Source: Nocardia sp. BMG51109
GTDB lineage: Bacteria; Actinomycetota; Actinomycetes; Mycobacteriales; Mycobacteriaceae
Length of the DNA: 64,000 nucleotides
Direction: 5' to 3'
Assembly: GCF_000526215.1 (NCBI RefSeq)
Contig: NZ_JAFQ01000004.1
Span: forward strand, 558,001-622,000
Position numbers and translations under genes: made by a program. The notes under the pieces were generated by a model. That model worked only from the letters and a program-made list of their open reading frames with translations, was not told the DNA's origin and ran no database searches. This document shows, piece by piece, positions 44,577-54,142 of this stretch (position 1 is its first letter; each line of letters begins with the position of its first letter).

Positions 44577-47500
44577 TCAGACGACCGTGAGCAGGCGGGA
44601 ACCGTTGGGCTCGCGCAGGACGTGCAGGCGGCTCGGGATGCGCTGGCGCATCTCGTCGACGTGGCTGACGACGCCGACCACCCGTCCGCCGGAACGCAGT
44701 TCGTCGAGCACGCCCATCACGGCGTCGAGGGTGTCGGCGTCCAGGCTGCCGAAGCCCTCGTCGATGAACAGGGTGTCCAGCACGAGGCCGCCGGATTCCG
44801 CGGCCACGACATCGGCCAGGCCGAGTGCCAATGCCAGTGAGGCCATGAAGGTTTCGCCGCCGGACAAGGTCTTCGCGGGACGGACGACACCCGTGTACCC
44901 ATCGCGGATGTCCAGGCCCAGCCCGCCCCGGCGCCCGCGCGGTCCGGCCGCATCGGAGTGCACGAACTCGTAACGGCCGCCGGACATTCGGCGCAGGCGC
45001 ACCGATCCGGCCAGCGCCACCTCCTCCAGCCGGGCGGCCAGCACGTAGGAACGCAGCGACATTCGCCGGTTGTTCTCGCCGCGGCCGGCCACCACATCGG
45101 CCAGGCCGTCCAGTTCCTCGTGCGCCCGCTGCATCGGGGCGATGCGATCCACCGCGGCCCACAGCTGCCCGCCGAGTTCCTCCAGCTGAGCGACGCGGCG
45201 GGTGGCCTCGGCGTTCGCCGCGACCGCGGCGTCGAGCCGGGTGCGGGCCTGCGCCACAAGGGTTTCCCATTCGTCGAGATCGCCGGGCTCGACATCGGCC
45301 ACCGCCCGGATCTCCGGTTCGGCCAGCACCGCCTCCGCATGCGCGCGGGCGCGGTCGGCGGCCACCAGCTCCGCCTCCGCCTCCTCGCGTTGCGCGGTGG
45401 TGCGGGTGGCGGCGTCCACGATCTCGGCGTAGAGCGCCAGCACGGCGTAGTCCGGTTCGGTGTCACCTTCGGCGATCACCCGCTGTTCCGGTGCCAGATC
45501 GGCCTCGCGGGCCAGCCGCTCGACGCGGCGGGCCGCGGCGGCGACCTGCTCGCGCGCGGCGGCGGTCTCCGCCCGGGCTCCGCGCAGGTCGGTGGCCTCA
45601 CGCACGAGGGCCTCCAGCCGGGCGCGGCGGCGTTCCACGGTGCCGTCGGCGCCCGCGGCCTCCCGCAGGCGCTCGGTCAGTTCCGCCAGACGCCGATCAC
45701 CGGCCTGCACGCGCTCCCGCAGTGCGCTGCATCGGCTTTCGAGAGCGCGCTGTTCGTCCTGCAGCCGGGTCTCGTCGGTGCGCAGGCGGGCGAGTTCGAC
45801 GGTGAGATCGTCGTGCCGGGCGGCCGCCGTGCCCGCGGCCTCGTGGCGTTCGGTGGCGGTGCGCAGCGCGTCGGCCAGGGTTGTCCTGTCCTCGCCGCCG
45901 CCGCGGTCGATCAACACCTCGATCTGGCGGTCCAGTTCGGTGCTGCGGGCCAGCGCGCGGGCGCGGGCGCCTTCGGCGGTCCGTTCGGCCGCCACCGCCC
46001 GCTCCTCGTCGGCCCGGGTGGCGGCCGTCTCGGTAGGCCGGGCCGGGGCCGGATGGTCGGCGGCGCCGCACACCGGACACGGCCGCCCGTCGGCCAGCGC
46101 GCCCGCCAACTCCGCGGCCATGCCCGCGAGCCGACGCTCGCGCACGTCCAGGGTGCGCTCGCGCGCGTCGGTGTGCGCGGCGCGGGCCGTCTCGTACTCG
46201 GTACGCGCCTGCTCCGCCTCCTTCCGGCGCCGCAGCAGCTCTTCCGCCGCCGTCGCGGCGGTGCGCAACCGGTCGCGTTCCGCGGCCAGACCCGCCAGCC
46301 CGGCCATCGCGTCGGCCGCCTCCCGCAACCGCACCTCGGCCGTCCGGATCGTCTCCGGCAGCTCGACCCGCCGCACCGACAGCCGCTCGGCGCTGCCGGC
46401 CGCCTCCGCGTATTCGGTACGCAGGCTTGCCAGTTCGGCCGTCAGCGCATGCGCCGACTCCGCATCCGCCCGCACCTCGTCCAGCGCCCCGACCTGCGCC
46501 GACCACCGTCGCACGGCCGCCTCGAGCCCGTCTTCGCCGGGTGCGGGAGTGTCTTCACCGAATTCGGGCCTCTCCTTGCCGACACGGAGGATGTCCTCCT
46601 CGGTACAGTCGGCGCCGTCATCGGCGTCCAGCAAGCCGTCGATGGAGAACAATTCCAGTTCCACGACCCCGCCCGCGGCAACGGTTTCCGCGACCGGTTC
46701 GGCGGCAGCCGAGTTCGGCTCGGCGGTATCGGCCTGCGCGGGTTCCGCGTCCCCCGAATTCTTCCCAGTATCCGAGTGCGTTCCGGCTTCCGTGTCCTCC
46801 CGTGCCTCGGCGTGCTGCCCGGCCTCGGCGGCCGTAGCCTCCCTGGTGGCTACGGCCGCCCTGGCGACCACGGCTTCCCCCTCGGCCGCGGGAGGCGGCG
46901 GGGCGGAGGCGATGGCCGTCAGGCCCTCGGCGAAATCGGTTGCGGCGAGTTCGGCTTCGAGGAGATCTGCGGCGGCCCAGGAGGTTCCGGCGAGTTCCGC
47001 GCTGGGTGGCTCGAGCAGGCGGGCGGCCAGCCGCTCGGCGGCGGTGCGGGATTCGTCGGTGCGGCGGCGCAGGACGACCGCCGCCGAGCGCGCCTCGGCC
47101 AGGGCCGCGGCGACCGGCTCGGCGCGGCGGGCGCCGTCGAGTTCGGCCGTCAGCCGGGTGCGGCGCTCGGCGCCGGCGGCGTACTCGTCCAGCCGCGTGC
47201 GCGCGGCCGACCGGCGTCGGTGCAGATCCCGCACGCGGCGCTGCTCCTCGACGGCGGCCTGCGCACGAGCCGAATCCTGCTGGCAGCGCGCGAGTTCGGT
47301 GGCCGCCGTGGTCACCTCGGCCCGGGCGGTCGTCAGCAGCCGCTGCGACCAGTCGACCGCCTCCAGGGGCCCGACCGTCTCCGTGGCGCCGAGCCCGGCC
47401 GCGACGCCCACCTGCGCGATCAGCCGATCGATGCTCTGCCGCTGCGATTCCAGCTCGGCGCCGCTCTCCCGCCGCCGCTGCGCCAGCCACTGTTCGGCGG

Positions 47501-48053
47501 TGCCGAAACGTTCGGTGTCGAAGAGCTTTTCGAGCAGCTTCTCGCGATCCTCGTTGTCGGCGCGCAGGAACCGCGCGAAATCGCCCTGCGGCAGCAGCAC
47601 CACCTGGAAGAACTGGTCGGCGCTCATCCCGAGCAGGCGGTTCACCTCGTCGCCGATATCCGGTATGCGGGAAAGATTGTGGCCACGGCCGTCGAGCCAC
47701 TCCAGCGTCGCGGCGGCCTGCTCGGTGGCCCAGCCGCTGCCGCGCTTCTTCGGCCGCTGGAACTCCGGCGACCGGGTCAGCCGCAGCCGTCGGCCGCCGA
47801 GCGTGGCCTCGAGCCTCACCCGGGGCGGTGTCAGCGGATCGGCATGATCGGAGTGCAGCCGCTTGCTCTCCCCGCGCGCTCCGGGCACCCGGCCGTAGAG
47901 CGCGAACGCGATCGCATCCAGCACCGTGGTCTTCCCGGCACCGGTCTGCCCGTGCAGCAGGAACAGCCCGTCGGCACCCAGCTCGTCGAAGTCGACGGAC
48001 GCGGTGTCGGCGAAGGGGCCGAACGCCGTCATCTCCAGCCGATGCAGCCTCAT
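44577..48053 (-). CDS. sbcC: Exonuclease SbcC (Rad50-like SMC ATPase)
   Basis: SbcC pairs with SbcD to cut DNA hairpins and process double-strand breaks. Walker A (GQTGAGKTTVLDAI) is near the N-terminus, long coiled coils follow, a zinc hook CPVCG stands near residue 657, and the signature LSGGETFMASLALALGL and Walker B TLFIDEGFGSLD are at the C-terminus. The protein is 1158 residues. Residues of about 385-515 are an acidic, low-complexity stretch (Glu/Asp/Ala-rich) that interrupts the first coil and is unusual. GGAGGA precedes the ATG at 48053. Confidence 0.93.
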   Translation of the reverse strand: MRLHRLEMTAFGPFADTASVDFDELGADGLFLLHGQTGAGKTTVLDAIAFALYGRVPGARGESKRLHSDHADPLTPPRVRLEATLGGRRLRLTRSPEFQRPKKRGSGWATEQAAATLEWLDGRGHNLSRIPDIGDEVNRLLGMSADQFFQVVLLPQGDFARFLRADNEDREKLLEKLFDTERFGTAEQWLAQRRRESGAELESQRQSIDRLIAQVGVAAGLGATETVGPLEAVDWSQRLLTTARAEVTTAATELARCQQDSARAQAAVEEQRRVRDLHRRRSAARTRLDEYAAGAERRTRLTAELDGARRAEPVAAALAEARSAAVVLRRRTDESRTAAERLAARLLEPPSAELAGTSWAAADLLEAELAATDFAEGLTAIASAPPPPAAEGEAVVARAAVATREATAAEAGQHAEAREDTEAGTHSDTGKNSGDAEPAQADTAEPNSAAAEPVAETVAAGGVVELELFSIDGLLDADDGADCTEEDILRVGKERPEFGEDTPAPGEDGLEAAVRRWSAQVGALDEVRADAESAHALTAELASLRTEYAEAAGSAERLSVRRVELPETIRTAEVRLREAADAMAGLAGLAAERDRLRTAATAAEELLRRRKEAEQARTEYETARAAHTDARERTLDVRERRLAGMAAELAGALADGRPCPVCGAADHPAPARPTETAATRADEERAVAAERTAEGARARALARSTELDRQIEVLIDRGGGEDRTTLADALRTATERHEAAGTAAARHDDLTVELARLRTDETRLQDEQRALESRCSALRERVQAGDRRLAELTERLREAAGADGTVERRRARLEALVREATDLRGARAETAAAREQVAAAARRVERLAREADLAPEQRVIAEGDTEPDYAVLALYAEIVDAATRTTAQREEAEAELVAADRARAHAEAVLAEPEIRAVADVEPGDLDEWETLVAQARTRLDAAVAANAEATRRVAQLEELGGQLWAAVDRIAPMQRAHEELDGLADVVAGRGENNRRMSLRSYVLAARLEEVALAGSVRLRRMSGGRYEFVHSDAAGPRGRRGGLGLDIRDGYTGVVRPAKTLSGGETFMASLALALGLADVVAAESGGLVLDTLFIDEGFGSLDADTLDAVMGVLDELRSGGRVVGVVSHVDEMRQRIPSRLHVLREPNGSRLLTVV

Positions 48054-48343
48054 CCGCGTCCTCCGGCGACACCCGGAGCAGCCCAGAGCCCCGTCGAACG
48101 CACCCACGGGATACGGTGCCGACCGGGTGAAAACCTCTGTGGCACAGGCACAACCTCGGTGACCGCGGGACCTGACCGCAGGCCCGCCGGGGAAGGGCCG
48201 ATCTCCCGTGACGGGAGAGCTACGGCAACGGCCTCGGCCACACCGGCACGGTTGAGTTCGATCGGGTCGCACCTGCACCCTCGGACCACCCGGTACCGCG
48301 AGGAGGCCCCGGGCCGTCGCGGCCGCGCCTCGGCGGCACTCAT
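48050..48343 (-). CDS. 97-codon frame bridging sbcD and sbcC
   Basis: This frame starts with an ATG that overlaps the sbcD stop (ATGA) and ends in a TGA that overlaps the sbcC ATG (ATGA). The 97-residue product is rich in Arg, Pro, Gly and Val, with two cysteines (GCRCD) and no known domain. GC at third codon positions is about 72% by my count, lower than in the neighbours, so it may be a chance frame or a decayed gene. The double overlap would allow continuous translation from sbcD to sbcC. Confidence 0.4.
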   Translation of the reverse strand: MSAAEARPRRPGASSRYRVVRGCRCDPIELNRAGVAEAVAVALPSREIGPSPAGLRSGPAVTEVVPVPQRFSPGRHRIPWVRSTGLWAAPGVAGGRG

Positions 48344-49506
48344 GCCGACAGCTCGTCGGCGGCCGGCGACGCCTCGGGCTCGGCGACCGCGGCGACCAAT
48401 GCCCGCTCCATCCATTGCATTTCGCCCGGCGACGGCTCCCCCCGGACATCGGCGAGGAAGCTGCGCGCCACGTCGGTGTCGCGTCGGCCCTGCACCCGCT
48501 CACGGTAGCGCAACTCCGGATCGCCCTCGGGCCGTTCCCAATCCACGTGCACGGCGTGCGGGAATCGGGTACGCAACCGGCGCAGCGCATCGACCGGGCG
48601 GGCATGATCGGTCAGTGCCGCCGAGACGTAGTCGTCCTCGGCCGCGGCGTGGGCCGGATCGGCGAGCAGTTCCTCGAGCGTGCCGCTCAACCTGCTGAGC
48701 CCGCGCACCCGCGGAAGATCGCGGCGCACAACCTCTTTCAGGCCGTCGCCGTCCAGGTCGACGATCCAGACGGCCTTGCGGTGCGAGCGTTCGGCGAAGG
48801 AATAGGGCAGCGGAGAACCGCTGTAGCGCACCGATTCCGACAGCGTCTGCGACGAATGCAGATGGCCGAGCGCCACGTAGTCGATGCCGCCGAAGGCGCC
48901 GAGCGGCACCGTCTCCACGCCGCCGACCGAGATGTTCCGCTCCGAACCCGTCGCCTCGCCGCCCACGACGAACGCATGGGCCAGCACGATCGACCGCGGG
49001 CGGCCGCGGCGGTCCAGATCGGCCCGGATGTGCGCCATCGCGGCGTCCAGGATCTCCGCATGCGAACGGGCCTGCGGCACCTCCAATTCGGCGCGGGTGA
49101 TCTCCGGTTCCAGATACGGGATGCCGTAGCAGGCGATCTCACCGAACTCGTCGGACAGCGACACCGGGCGCCGCACATCGGCCACCGTCGTGCGCAGGTG
49201 CAGCCCACCGGCCGCGGCGAAGCTGCCCAGCGCACCCAGCCGGGTCGGCGAATCGTGATTGCCGGAGGTGGCCACGATCTCGGCGCCGGCCGCCCGGATC
49301 GCCTCGAATCCCCGATTGCACACCGCGATCGCATCGGCGCTGGGAATCGACCGGTCGTACACGTCGCCCGGGAGCAGCACCGCCTCGACGCGCTCCTCGG
49401 CCACGATCTCGGCGATCGCCTCCAGCGAACGTGCCTGATCGGCAAGCAGATCCACCCCGTGGAACGTCCGCCCGATATGCCAGTCCGACGTGTGCAGCAT
49501 CCGCAT
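48340..49506 (-). CDS. sbcD: Exonuclease SbcD (Mre11-like nuclease)
   Basis: This is a 388-residue metallophosphoesterase and the nuclease partner of SbcC. Metal-site motifs are all present: HTSDWHIG at the start, LLPGDVYDR, ATSGNHDSP, LAHAFV and ALGHLHSSQ. The capping domain follows. The start MRMLHTSDW at 49506 fits the family N-terminus; the open frame further upstream is divergent promoter DNA. Confidence 0.94.
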   Translation of the reverse strand: MRMLHTSDWHIGRTFHGVDLLADQARSLEAIAEIVAEERVEAVLLPGDVYDRSIPSADAIAVCNRGFEAIRAAGAEIVATSGNHDSPTRLGALGSFAAAGGLHLRTTVADVRRPVSLSDEFGEIACYGIPYLEPEITRAELEVPQARSHAEILDAAMAHIRADLDRRGRPRSIVLAHAFVVGGEATGSERNISVGGVETVPLGAFGGIDYVALGHLHSSQTLSESVRYSGSPLPYSFAERSHRKAVWIVDLDGDGLKEVVRRDLPRVRGLSRLSGTLEELLADPAHAAAEDDYVSAALTDHARPVDALRRLRTRFPHAVHVDWERPEGDPELRYRERVQGRRDTDVARSFLADVRGEPSPGEMQWMERALVAAVAEPEASPAADELSA

Positions 49507-49857
49507 GCCGCGAAACCGTAGACGCTCGCACCGACAGAACCGAAGCCGCCGGGCCGAACTCGTGGAAAAAAATGTGCGCCCGACCGGCCCGGCATGTCGA
49601 GCCACGCGGAGTGTTCGCCGGTCGCGCGTGGCCGACCGGCGACGATTTCGCGGGCGTTCCCGATACCCGGCACGGCGCAGCGGGCGACTGGGCGGATCCC
49701 CGGCGATCCTCGCCCCTCATGGCATCGGTCAACGGTCGCCGACACCGACCTGCCCGCGACGGATCGGCTACGCGCACGAGCGTCGGGCAGTGCCGCGACG
49801 CTGAGCGATTGCCTGTCTGCGCGGACTTGTCGGTGGGATGAGGCACCATCTGCAGTC
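49507..49857. promoter_or_regulatory. Divergent region between sbcD and rmuC
   Basis: This 351-bp gap holds no supported gene. A perfect 10-bp stem, TCGCCGGTCG (49615-49624) and CGACCGGCGA (49633-49642), may be an operator or RNA hairpin. An A-rich run, GGAAAAAAATG, lies at 49564-49574 and could be part of a promoter for either side. Both neighbours act in DNA maintenance. Confidence 0.4.
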
Positions 49858-50994
49858 ATGACCGCACCGATGCTGTTTGCGCTGCTGTTGGTGTTCGCCG
49901 CCGGGTTCGGGCTCGGGTGGCTGGGGTATGCCGCGCGGTCGGGACGGCGCGCGGCCGCGGCCGAGGCGCAGCTGGCCGCGCTGCGCGACAACGAGAGACT
50001 GCTGCGGCAGTCGCTGAGCGCGGCGAACGAGGATGCGGCGCGGCGCAATTCGCATGCGGTGGGCACCCTGGTGGATCCGCTGCGCGACGCGGTGGGCGCC
50101 CTGAACCAGCACCTCCGGCAGATCGAGCACAACCGCATCAACGCCTATTCCGGCCTGCGCGAGCAGGTCGCGGGCATGCAGCGCGTCTCGCACCAGTTGT
50201 CCACCCAGACCGGTCAGCTGGTGTCCGCGCTGCGTGCCCCGCAGGTGCGCGGGCGCTGGGGCGAGGTCCAGCTGGAGCGGGTGGTGGAGCTGGCCGGGAT
50301 GGCGCGGCACTGCGATTTCGACACCCAGGTGAGCGCCACCGGTTCCGGCGGCGGAGTGCGCCCCGACCTGGTGGTGCGGCTGGCAGGCAACCGTCGGATC
50401 GTCGTCGACGCCAAGGTGCCGCTGACGGCTTACCTGGAGGCCACCACCGCCGACGATCCGCACCGCGGCGACGAATTGCGCACCCGGCATGCCAAACATC
50501 TGCGCGCGCACGTCGACCAGCTGGCCGACAAGGCGTATTGGACGGCGTTCGACCCGTCCCCGGAGTTCGTGGTGCTGTTCGTGCCCGGCGATGCGTTCCT
50601 GGACGCCGCGCTGTCCGCCGACGCCGGCCTGCTCGAATACGCCTTCGGCCGAAATGTGATTCTCGCAACACCGACGACGCTGATCGCCCTGTTGCGCACC
50701 ATCGCGTACGGCTGGCGCCAGGAGGCGCTGTCCCGCGATATGGCGACGGTCCAGCAATTGGGCCGGGAATTGTATGCGCGCCTGGGCACCACCGGCCGCC
50801 ATCTGGACCGGCTCGGCACCCAGCTCGGAAAGGCCGTCGACGCTTTCAACCACACCGTCGCGTCGGTGGAGTCGCGGGTGATGGTCACGGCCCGGCGCCT
50901 GCACGAATTGGATATCGGCGATCGGGAGGTGCCGGTGATCGGCCGGGTGGAGTCCTGGCCCCGCGCGGTCGGATCGGCCGAGACCAGCGAATAG
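49858..50994 (+). CDS. rmuC: RmuC-family DNA recombination protein
   Basis: This is a 378-residue RmuC-type protein. One membrane helix at about 5-24 is followed by a coiled coil (residues 30-110) and the RmuC nuclease-like domain with RGRWGEVQLERVVELAG, RRIVVDAKVPLTAYLEA and EFVVLFVPGDAFL. RmuC limits inversions at short inverted repeats and is thought to be a membrane-linked nuclease. It is encoded divergently from sbcD. Confidence 0.92.
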   Translation: MTAPMLFALLLVFAAGFGLGWLGYAARSGRRAAAAEAQLAALRDNERLLRQSLSAANEDAARRNSHAVGTLVDPLRDAVGALNQHLRQIEHNRINAYSGLREQVAGMQRVSHQLSTQTGQLVSALRAPQVRGRWGEVQLERVVELAGMARHCDFDTQVSATGSGGGVRPDLVVRLAGNRRIVVDAKVPLTAYLEATTADDPHRGDELRTRHAKHLRAHVDQLADKAYWTAFDPSPEFVVLFVPGDAFLDAALSADAGLLEYAFGRNVILATPTTLIALLRTIAYGWRQEALSRDMATVQQLGRELYARLGTTGRHLDRLGTQLGKAVDAFNHTVASVESRVMVTARRLHELDIGDREVPVIGRVESWPRAVGSAETSE

Positions 50995-51043
50995 CTCGCG
51001 CATCCGCCCGGCCTCGAGACACGTTTCGGCCCCGGCAGATAGT

Positions 51044-51898
51044 GTGCTTTACGTGGCAGCTACCCAACGCGAGCGATCCGACGTACCGGCGTCGCACCGC
51101 TCGATCATTCCGTCGGTTCCCGGCGTCCCCGCCGGGGCGGCGGTATTGATCGCGGTCGCGTGCACATTTATCGGATTCTTCATCGATGCAGGCAGCAGCG
51201 GCAAGGAGCTGACCCGCACCTTCGCGGTCTGTTACATAGTGGGATGTGTGGTGGCGGCACTCGTGGTCCGCTACCGCGGCCTGTTCACCACGATGGTGAC
51301 ACCCCCTCTGCTGCTGTTCTTCTCGGTGCCGCTGGCCTATCAGCAACTAACCGGCCGCAGCGCGACCTCGGTGAAGGACATCCTGCTGAACCTGGCGATT
51401 CCGCTGGTGAACAGGTTCCCGACGATGGCGCTGGCCACCGTGCTCGTGTTGATGATCGGCGGCGGCCGCGTGTGGATGCATCGCCAGGAGGCGCAGCGCA
51501 CCGGTAGCGATCGCCCGCGAACCGGGCGGATGCACAGCACGCGCCCCAGCGAGCGCACCCGCCGGACCAGGACAACGACCTCGTCGGATACGCTCCGCCG
51601 CCGGGCCCGCTCGTCGAAGACCACCGCGGAGGCCGACCCGGAACCCGCACCGGCCCGCCCGAACCGCCGGTCCGCCTCCGGGCGCGTCGCGGAACGCCCG
51701 CCGCGGGTCTCCCCCACGAAGCCTGCCCCGACGAAAGCGGCCCCCGCGAAGGCGGCGTATCCGCGCACGACCGACCGCCCCGCCGCGGCGGAACCGGCCC
51801 CACGACGCGGCCGCCCGCCGCACAAGGGCGACATCCCGCCTCATCCGCGACCGAACGTGCGTTATCGCGACCGCGATTCCGGCCGCATCGAACGCTGA
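51044..51898 (+). CDS. DUF6542-type membrane protein (Rv1111c-like)
   Basis: This 284-residue protein has four hydrophobic helices in residues 25-150 and then a long, basic, Pro/Arg/Ala-rich tail (about 155-284) with a TKPAPTKAAPAKAAY repeat. The tail should be disordered in the cytoplasm. The position just before the convergent ispH matches M. tuberculosis Rv1111c, which is uncharacterised. The start is a GTG at 51044 or 51053. Confidence 0.72.
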   Translation: MLYVAATQRERSDVPASHRSIIPSVPGVPAGAAVLIAVACTFIGFFIDAGSSGKELTRTFAVCYIVGCVVAALVVRYRGLFTTMVTPPLLLFFSVPLAYQQLTGRSATSVKDILLNLAIPLVNRFPTMALATVLVLMIGGGRVWMHRQEAQRTGSDRPRTGRMHSTRPSERTRRTRTTTSSDTLRRRARSSKTTAEADPEPAPARPNRRSASGRVAERPPRVSPTKPAPTKAAPAKAAYPRTTDRPAAAEPAPRRGRPPHKGDIPPHPRPNVRYRDRDSGRIER

Positions 51899-52035
51899 GA
51901 CGAGACATCCGGGCACAGGGCACACCACTCCCCGCGACGCCCGGAGCCGACAGCATCCCCACGCCCGGTCATCGGTCGAGCGTTCAACTCTGTTACGTGC
52001 GAATCGCATTCGGGCACGGCGAAGCAGGCATCCCG

Positions 52036-52095
52036 AGTCCCCACACACCAAGTCCCCGTACACCGAGTCCCCGTACGCCGAGTCCCCGTACGCCG
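52036..52095. repeat. 15-bp tandem repeat, four copies
   Basis: AGTCCCCGTACGCCG and variants start at 52036, 52051, 52066 and 52081. The last two copies are identical and the first is the most diverged. The repeat lies between the convergent ends of the Rv1111c-like gene and ispH. It has the look of a variable-number minisatellite. Confidence 0.88.
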
Positions 52096-52115
52096 AGGAA
52101 CAGGGCATAGAAACA

Positions 52116-52149
52116 GATTCGCCCCGAACCTCTCGGTCCGGGGCGAATC
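52116..52149 (-). terminator. Terminator of ispH
   Basis: GATTCGCCCCG (52116-52126) and CGGGGCGAATC (52139-52149) form a perfect 11-bp stem with a 12-base loop, 13 bp after the ispH stop. Read on the minus strand it is followed by TGTTTCTATG, which is partly T-rich. Confidence 0.85.
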
Positions 52150-52162
52150 GACGTGGTATCGC

Positions 52163-53167
52163 TCAGCGGCGAGCGGCGCGCAGCTCGCGAGGCAGGGAGA
52201 AGACGAGGGTCTCGTTCGCGGTGGTGACCGGCTGAACATCGCCGTAGCCGTTCTCGGCCAGCATGTCGAGCACGCCGCGGACGAGGATCTCCGGAACCGA
52301 GGCACCGGAGGTGACGCCGATGGTGCGCACGCCCTCGAGCCAGGCCGGATCCACCTCGGCGGCGAAGTCGACCAGATACGAGGCCCGGGCGCCGGCGTTC
52401 AGCGCGACCTCGACCAGGCGCTGCGAATTCGAGGAGTTGCGCGAGCCGACCACGATCACCAGATCGCATTCGGGCGCCATCGCCTTCACCGCGGTCTGGC
52501 GGTTGGAGGTGGCGTAGCAGATGTCGTCGCTCGGGGGATCCTGCAGGTTCGGGAAGCGCTCCCGCAGCCGCTGCACCGTCTCCATCGTCTCGTCGACCGA
52601 CAGGGTGGTCTGCGACAGCCAGATCACCTTGTTCTCGTCGCGCACGGTGACATCGGCGGCCGCGGCCGGTCCGTCCACCAGCTGCACGTGGTCGGGGGCC
52701 TCCCCGGCGGTGCCCTCCACCTCCTCGTGGCCCTCGTGGCCGATGAGCAGGATGTCGTAGTCGTTGCGGGCGAAGCGCTTGGCCTCCTGGTGCACCTTCG
52801 TGACCAGCGGGCAGGTGGCGTCGATCGTGTGCAGGCCGCGGGCGGCCGCGGACTCGTGCACCATCGGCGACACACCGTGCGCGGAGAACACCACGACGGC
52901 GCCCTCCGGCACCTCCTCGGTGTCTTCGACGAAGATCACACCGCGCTCCCGCAGCGTCTCCACGACGTGCTTGTTGTGCACGATCTCCTTGCGGACGTAG
53001 ACCGGTGCGCCGTGCTTCTCCAGCGTGCGCTCCACGGTTTCCACCGCGCGATCGACGCCGGCGCAATACCCCCGCGGTTCGGCGAGCAATACGCGTTTGG
53101 CCGCATCCGACGCGCCCGAACCGGCCGACCGGGCGATTCCGACATTCAACGGGATAGCCGAGGACAT
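52163..53167 (-). CDS. ispH: 4-hydroxy-3-methylbut-2-enyl diphosphate reductase
   Basis: IspH performs the last step of the MEP pathway, reducing HMBPP to isopentenyl and dimethylallyl diphosphate with an iron-sulphur cluster. The cluster cysteines are in [24 protein letters not shown] and later in [10 protein letters not shown]. The substrate-binding [12 protein letters not shown] is also seen. The length is 334 residues. The ATG at 53167 is preceded by GGGAG; the longer open frame has no support. Confidence 0.95.
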   Translation of the reverse strand: MSSAIPLNVGIARSAGSGASDAAKRVLLAEPRGYCAGVDRAVETVERTLEKHGAPVYVRKEIVHNKHVVETLRERGVIFVEDTEEVPEGAVVVFSAHGVSPMVHESAAARGLHTIDATCPLVTKVHQEAKRFARNDYDILLIGHEGHEEVEGTAGEAPDHVQLVDGPAAAADVTVRDENKVIWLSQTTLSVDETMETVQRLRERFPNLQDPPSDDICYATSNRQTAVKAMAPECDLVIVVGSRNSSNSQRLVEVALNAGARASYLVDFAAEVDPAWLEGVRTIGVTSGASVPEILVRGVLDMLAENGYGDVQPVTTANETLVFSLPRELRAARR

Positions 53168-53398
53168 GGCTCCCAGCTTACGTGCGCACCATTCGACGCG
53201 CCCAAGAGCCGGCCGCCGCCCGGGCGTCCGGGCGCGCCTCCCGTCGCGGGAACGACCGCCACCGGCGGCGTGCCGAATGAGTGCCGCCGACGGCGGATAC
53301 ACCCCGATATCGCCGCCCGCAACCTGGGCTGATTAAGTAACCGCATGGGTAAATCACGCGGCCCCACCCTTTGCATCACACCGCGTTTCGGGCACGCT

Positions 53399-54142
53399 AT
53401 GACCATGTTCCGACCGCCGTTTCTCGCCCGCGTCGCCGCCGGGGCCGCCGTGTACGCCATCGAGGAAACTCGCCGGCTACCCACTGCCGCAGCGCATTTC
53501 CCGATAACCGCCATCAGCCAGCTGCTGCAGACCACGATGCACGCGCAGCAGTTCGTCACCAGCCTCGCCCTGAAGGGCGACGTGGTGTTCGACCGCTTCG
53601 TCAACCGCCCGGTCGAACAGCCCGAATGGGCCACCTTCGACGAGGATGCCGAGGACGAGCGCGCCGAGCCCGGGCCCGGCGTCGGCGCGGCCCCGGCAGG
53701 TTTCCGCACGGCATCGGAGGGTTTCGGCGCGGCGGAACCGGTTCGCGTGAGCAGTTTCGATCTGTACCCCGAGCCGGCGCTCGATACGGACGAACAGTCG
53801 GTGCCCGATGCGGCCGAACGGCCGGTGCCCGACGCGGCGGAGGCGGAAGCGGTGCCGGCGCCGGAATCGGAGACCACCGAACCGGAGGCGCCCGAACCGG
53901 CCCGAACCACCGACGCCACAACGGCTTCCACGAACAGCAGCGCCCCCGTCGAGGTGATCGAGCCCGAGGTGGCCACCCGGTACGACTACGGCAGCATGAC
54001 GCTGGCGCAGCTGCGTGCCCGCCTGCGCATGTTCAGTGTCGAAGATCTCACCGCCCTGCTCGACTACGAGCAGCAGACCCGCGACCGGGCACCGTTCGTG
54101 ACCATGCTGACGAACCGGATCGCCACCGTGCGGGCCAAGTGA
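53399..54142 (+). CDS. Lipid-droplet-associated-type protein (Rv1109c-like)
   Basis: This 247-residue protein starts with an amphipathic/hydrophobic part ([20 protein letters not shown]), then an acidic, Pro/Glu-rich middle and a helical C-terminal domain ([20 protein letters not shown], then [20 protein letters not shown]). The position between ispH and xseA matches Rv1109c, whose relatives I have seen annotated as lipid-droplet-associated. The start may be 53399 or 53405. The stop overlaps xseA (GTGA). Confidence 0.75.
   Translation: MTMFRPPFLARVAAGAAVYAIEETRRLPTAAAHFPITAISQLLQTTMHAQQFVTSLALKGDVVFDRFVNRPVEQPEWATFDEDAEDERAEPGPGVGAAPAGFRTASEGFGAAEPVRVSSFDLYPEPALDTDEQSVPDAAERPVPDAAEAEAVPAPESETTEPEAPEPARTTDATTASTNSSAPVEVIEPEVATRYDYGSMTLAQLRARLRMFSVEDLTALLDYEQQTRDRAPFVTMLTNRIATVRAK

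Noticed and set aside
48054..48605. N-terminal extension of SbcC of about 180 residues
   Set aside because: It overlaps sbcD and the bridging frame, has no SbcC-like sequence, and the conserved MRLHRLEM start at 48053 has a good ribosome-binding site.
44958..48698. Plus-strand frame of more than 1200 codons opposite sbcC
   Set aside because: The composition is that of an antisense shadow (Arg/Gly/Ala with random order), and sbcC is certain on the other strand.
52000..52100. Glycine/Leu-rich repeat protein tail after ispH
   Set aside because: The repeat peptide is the translation of the 15-bp minisatellite past the ispH stop and terminator, not part of a gene.
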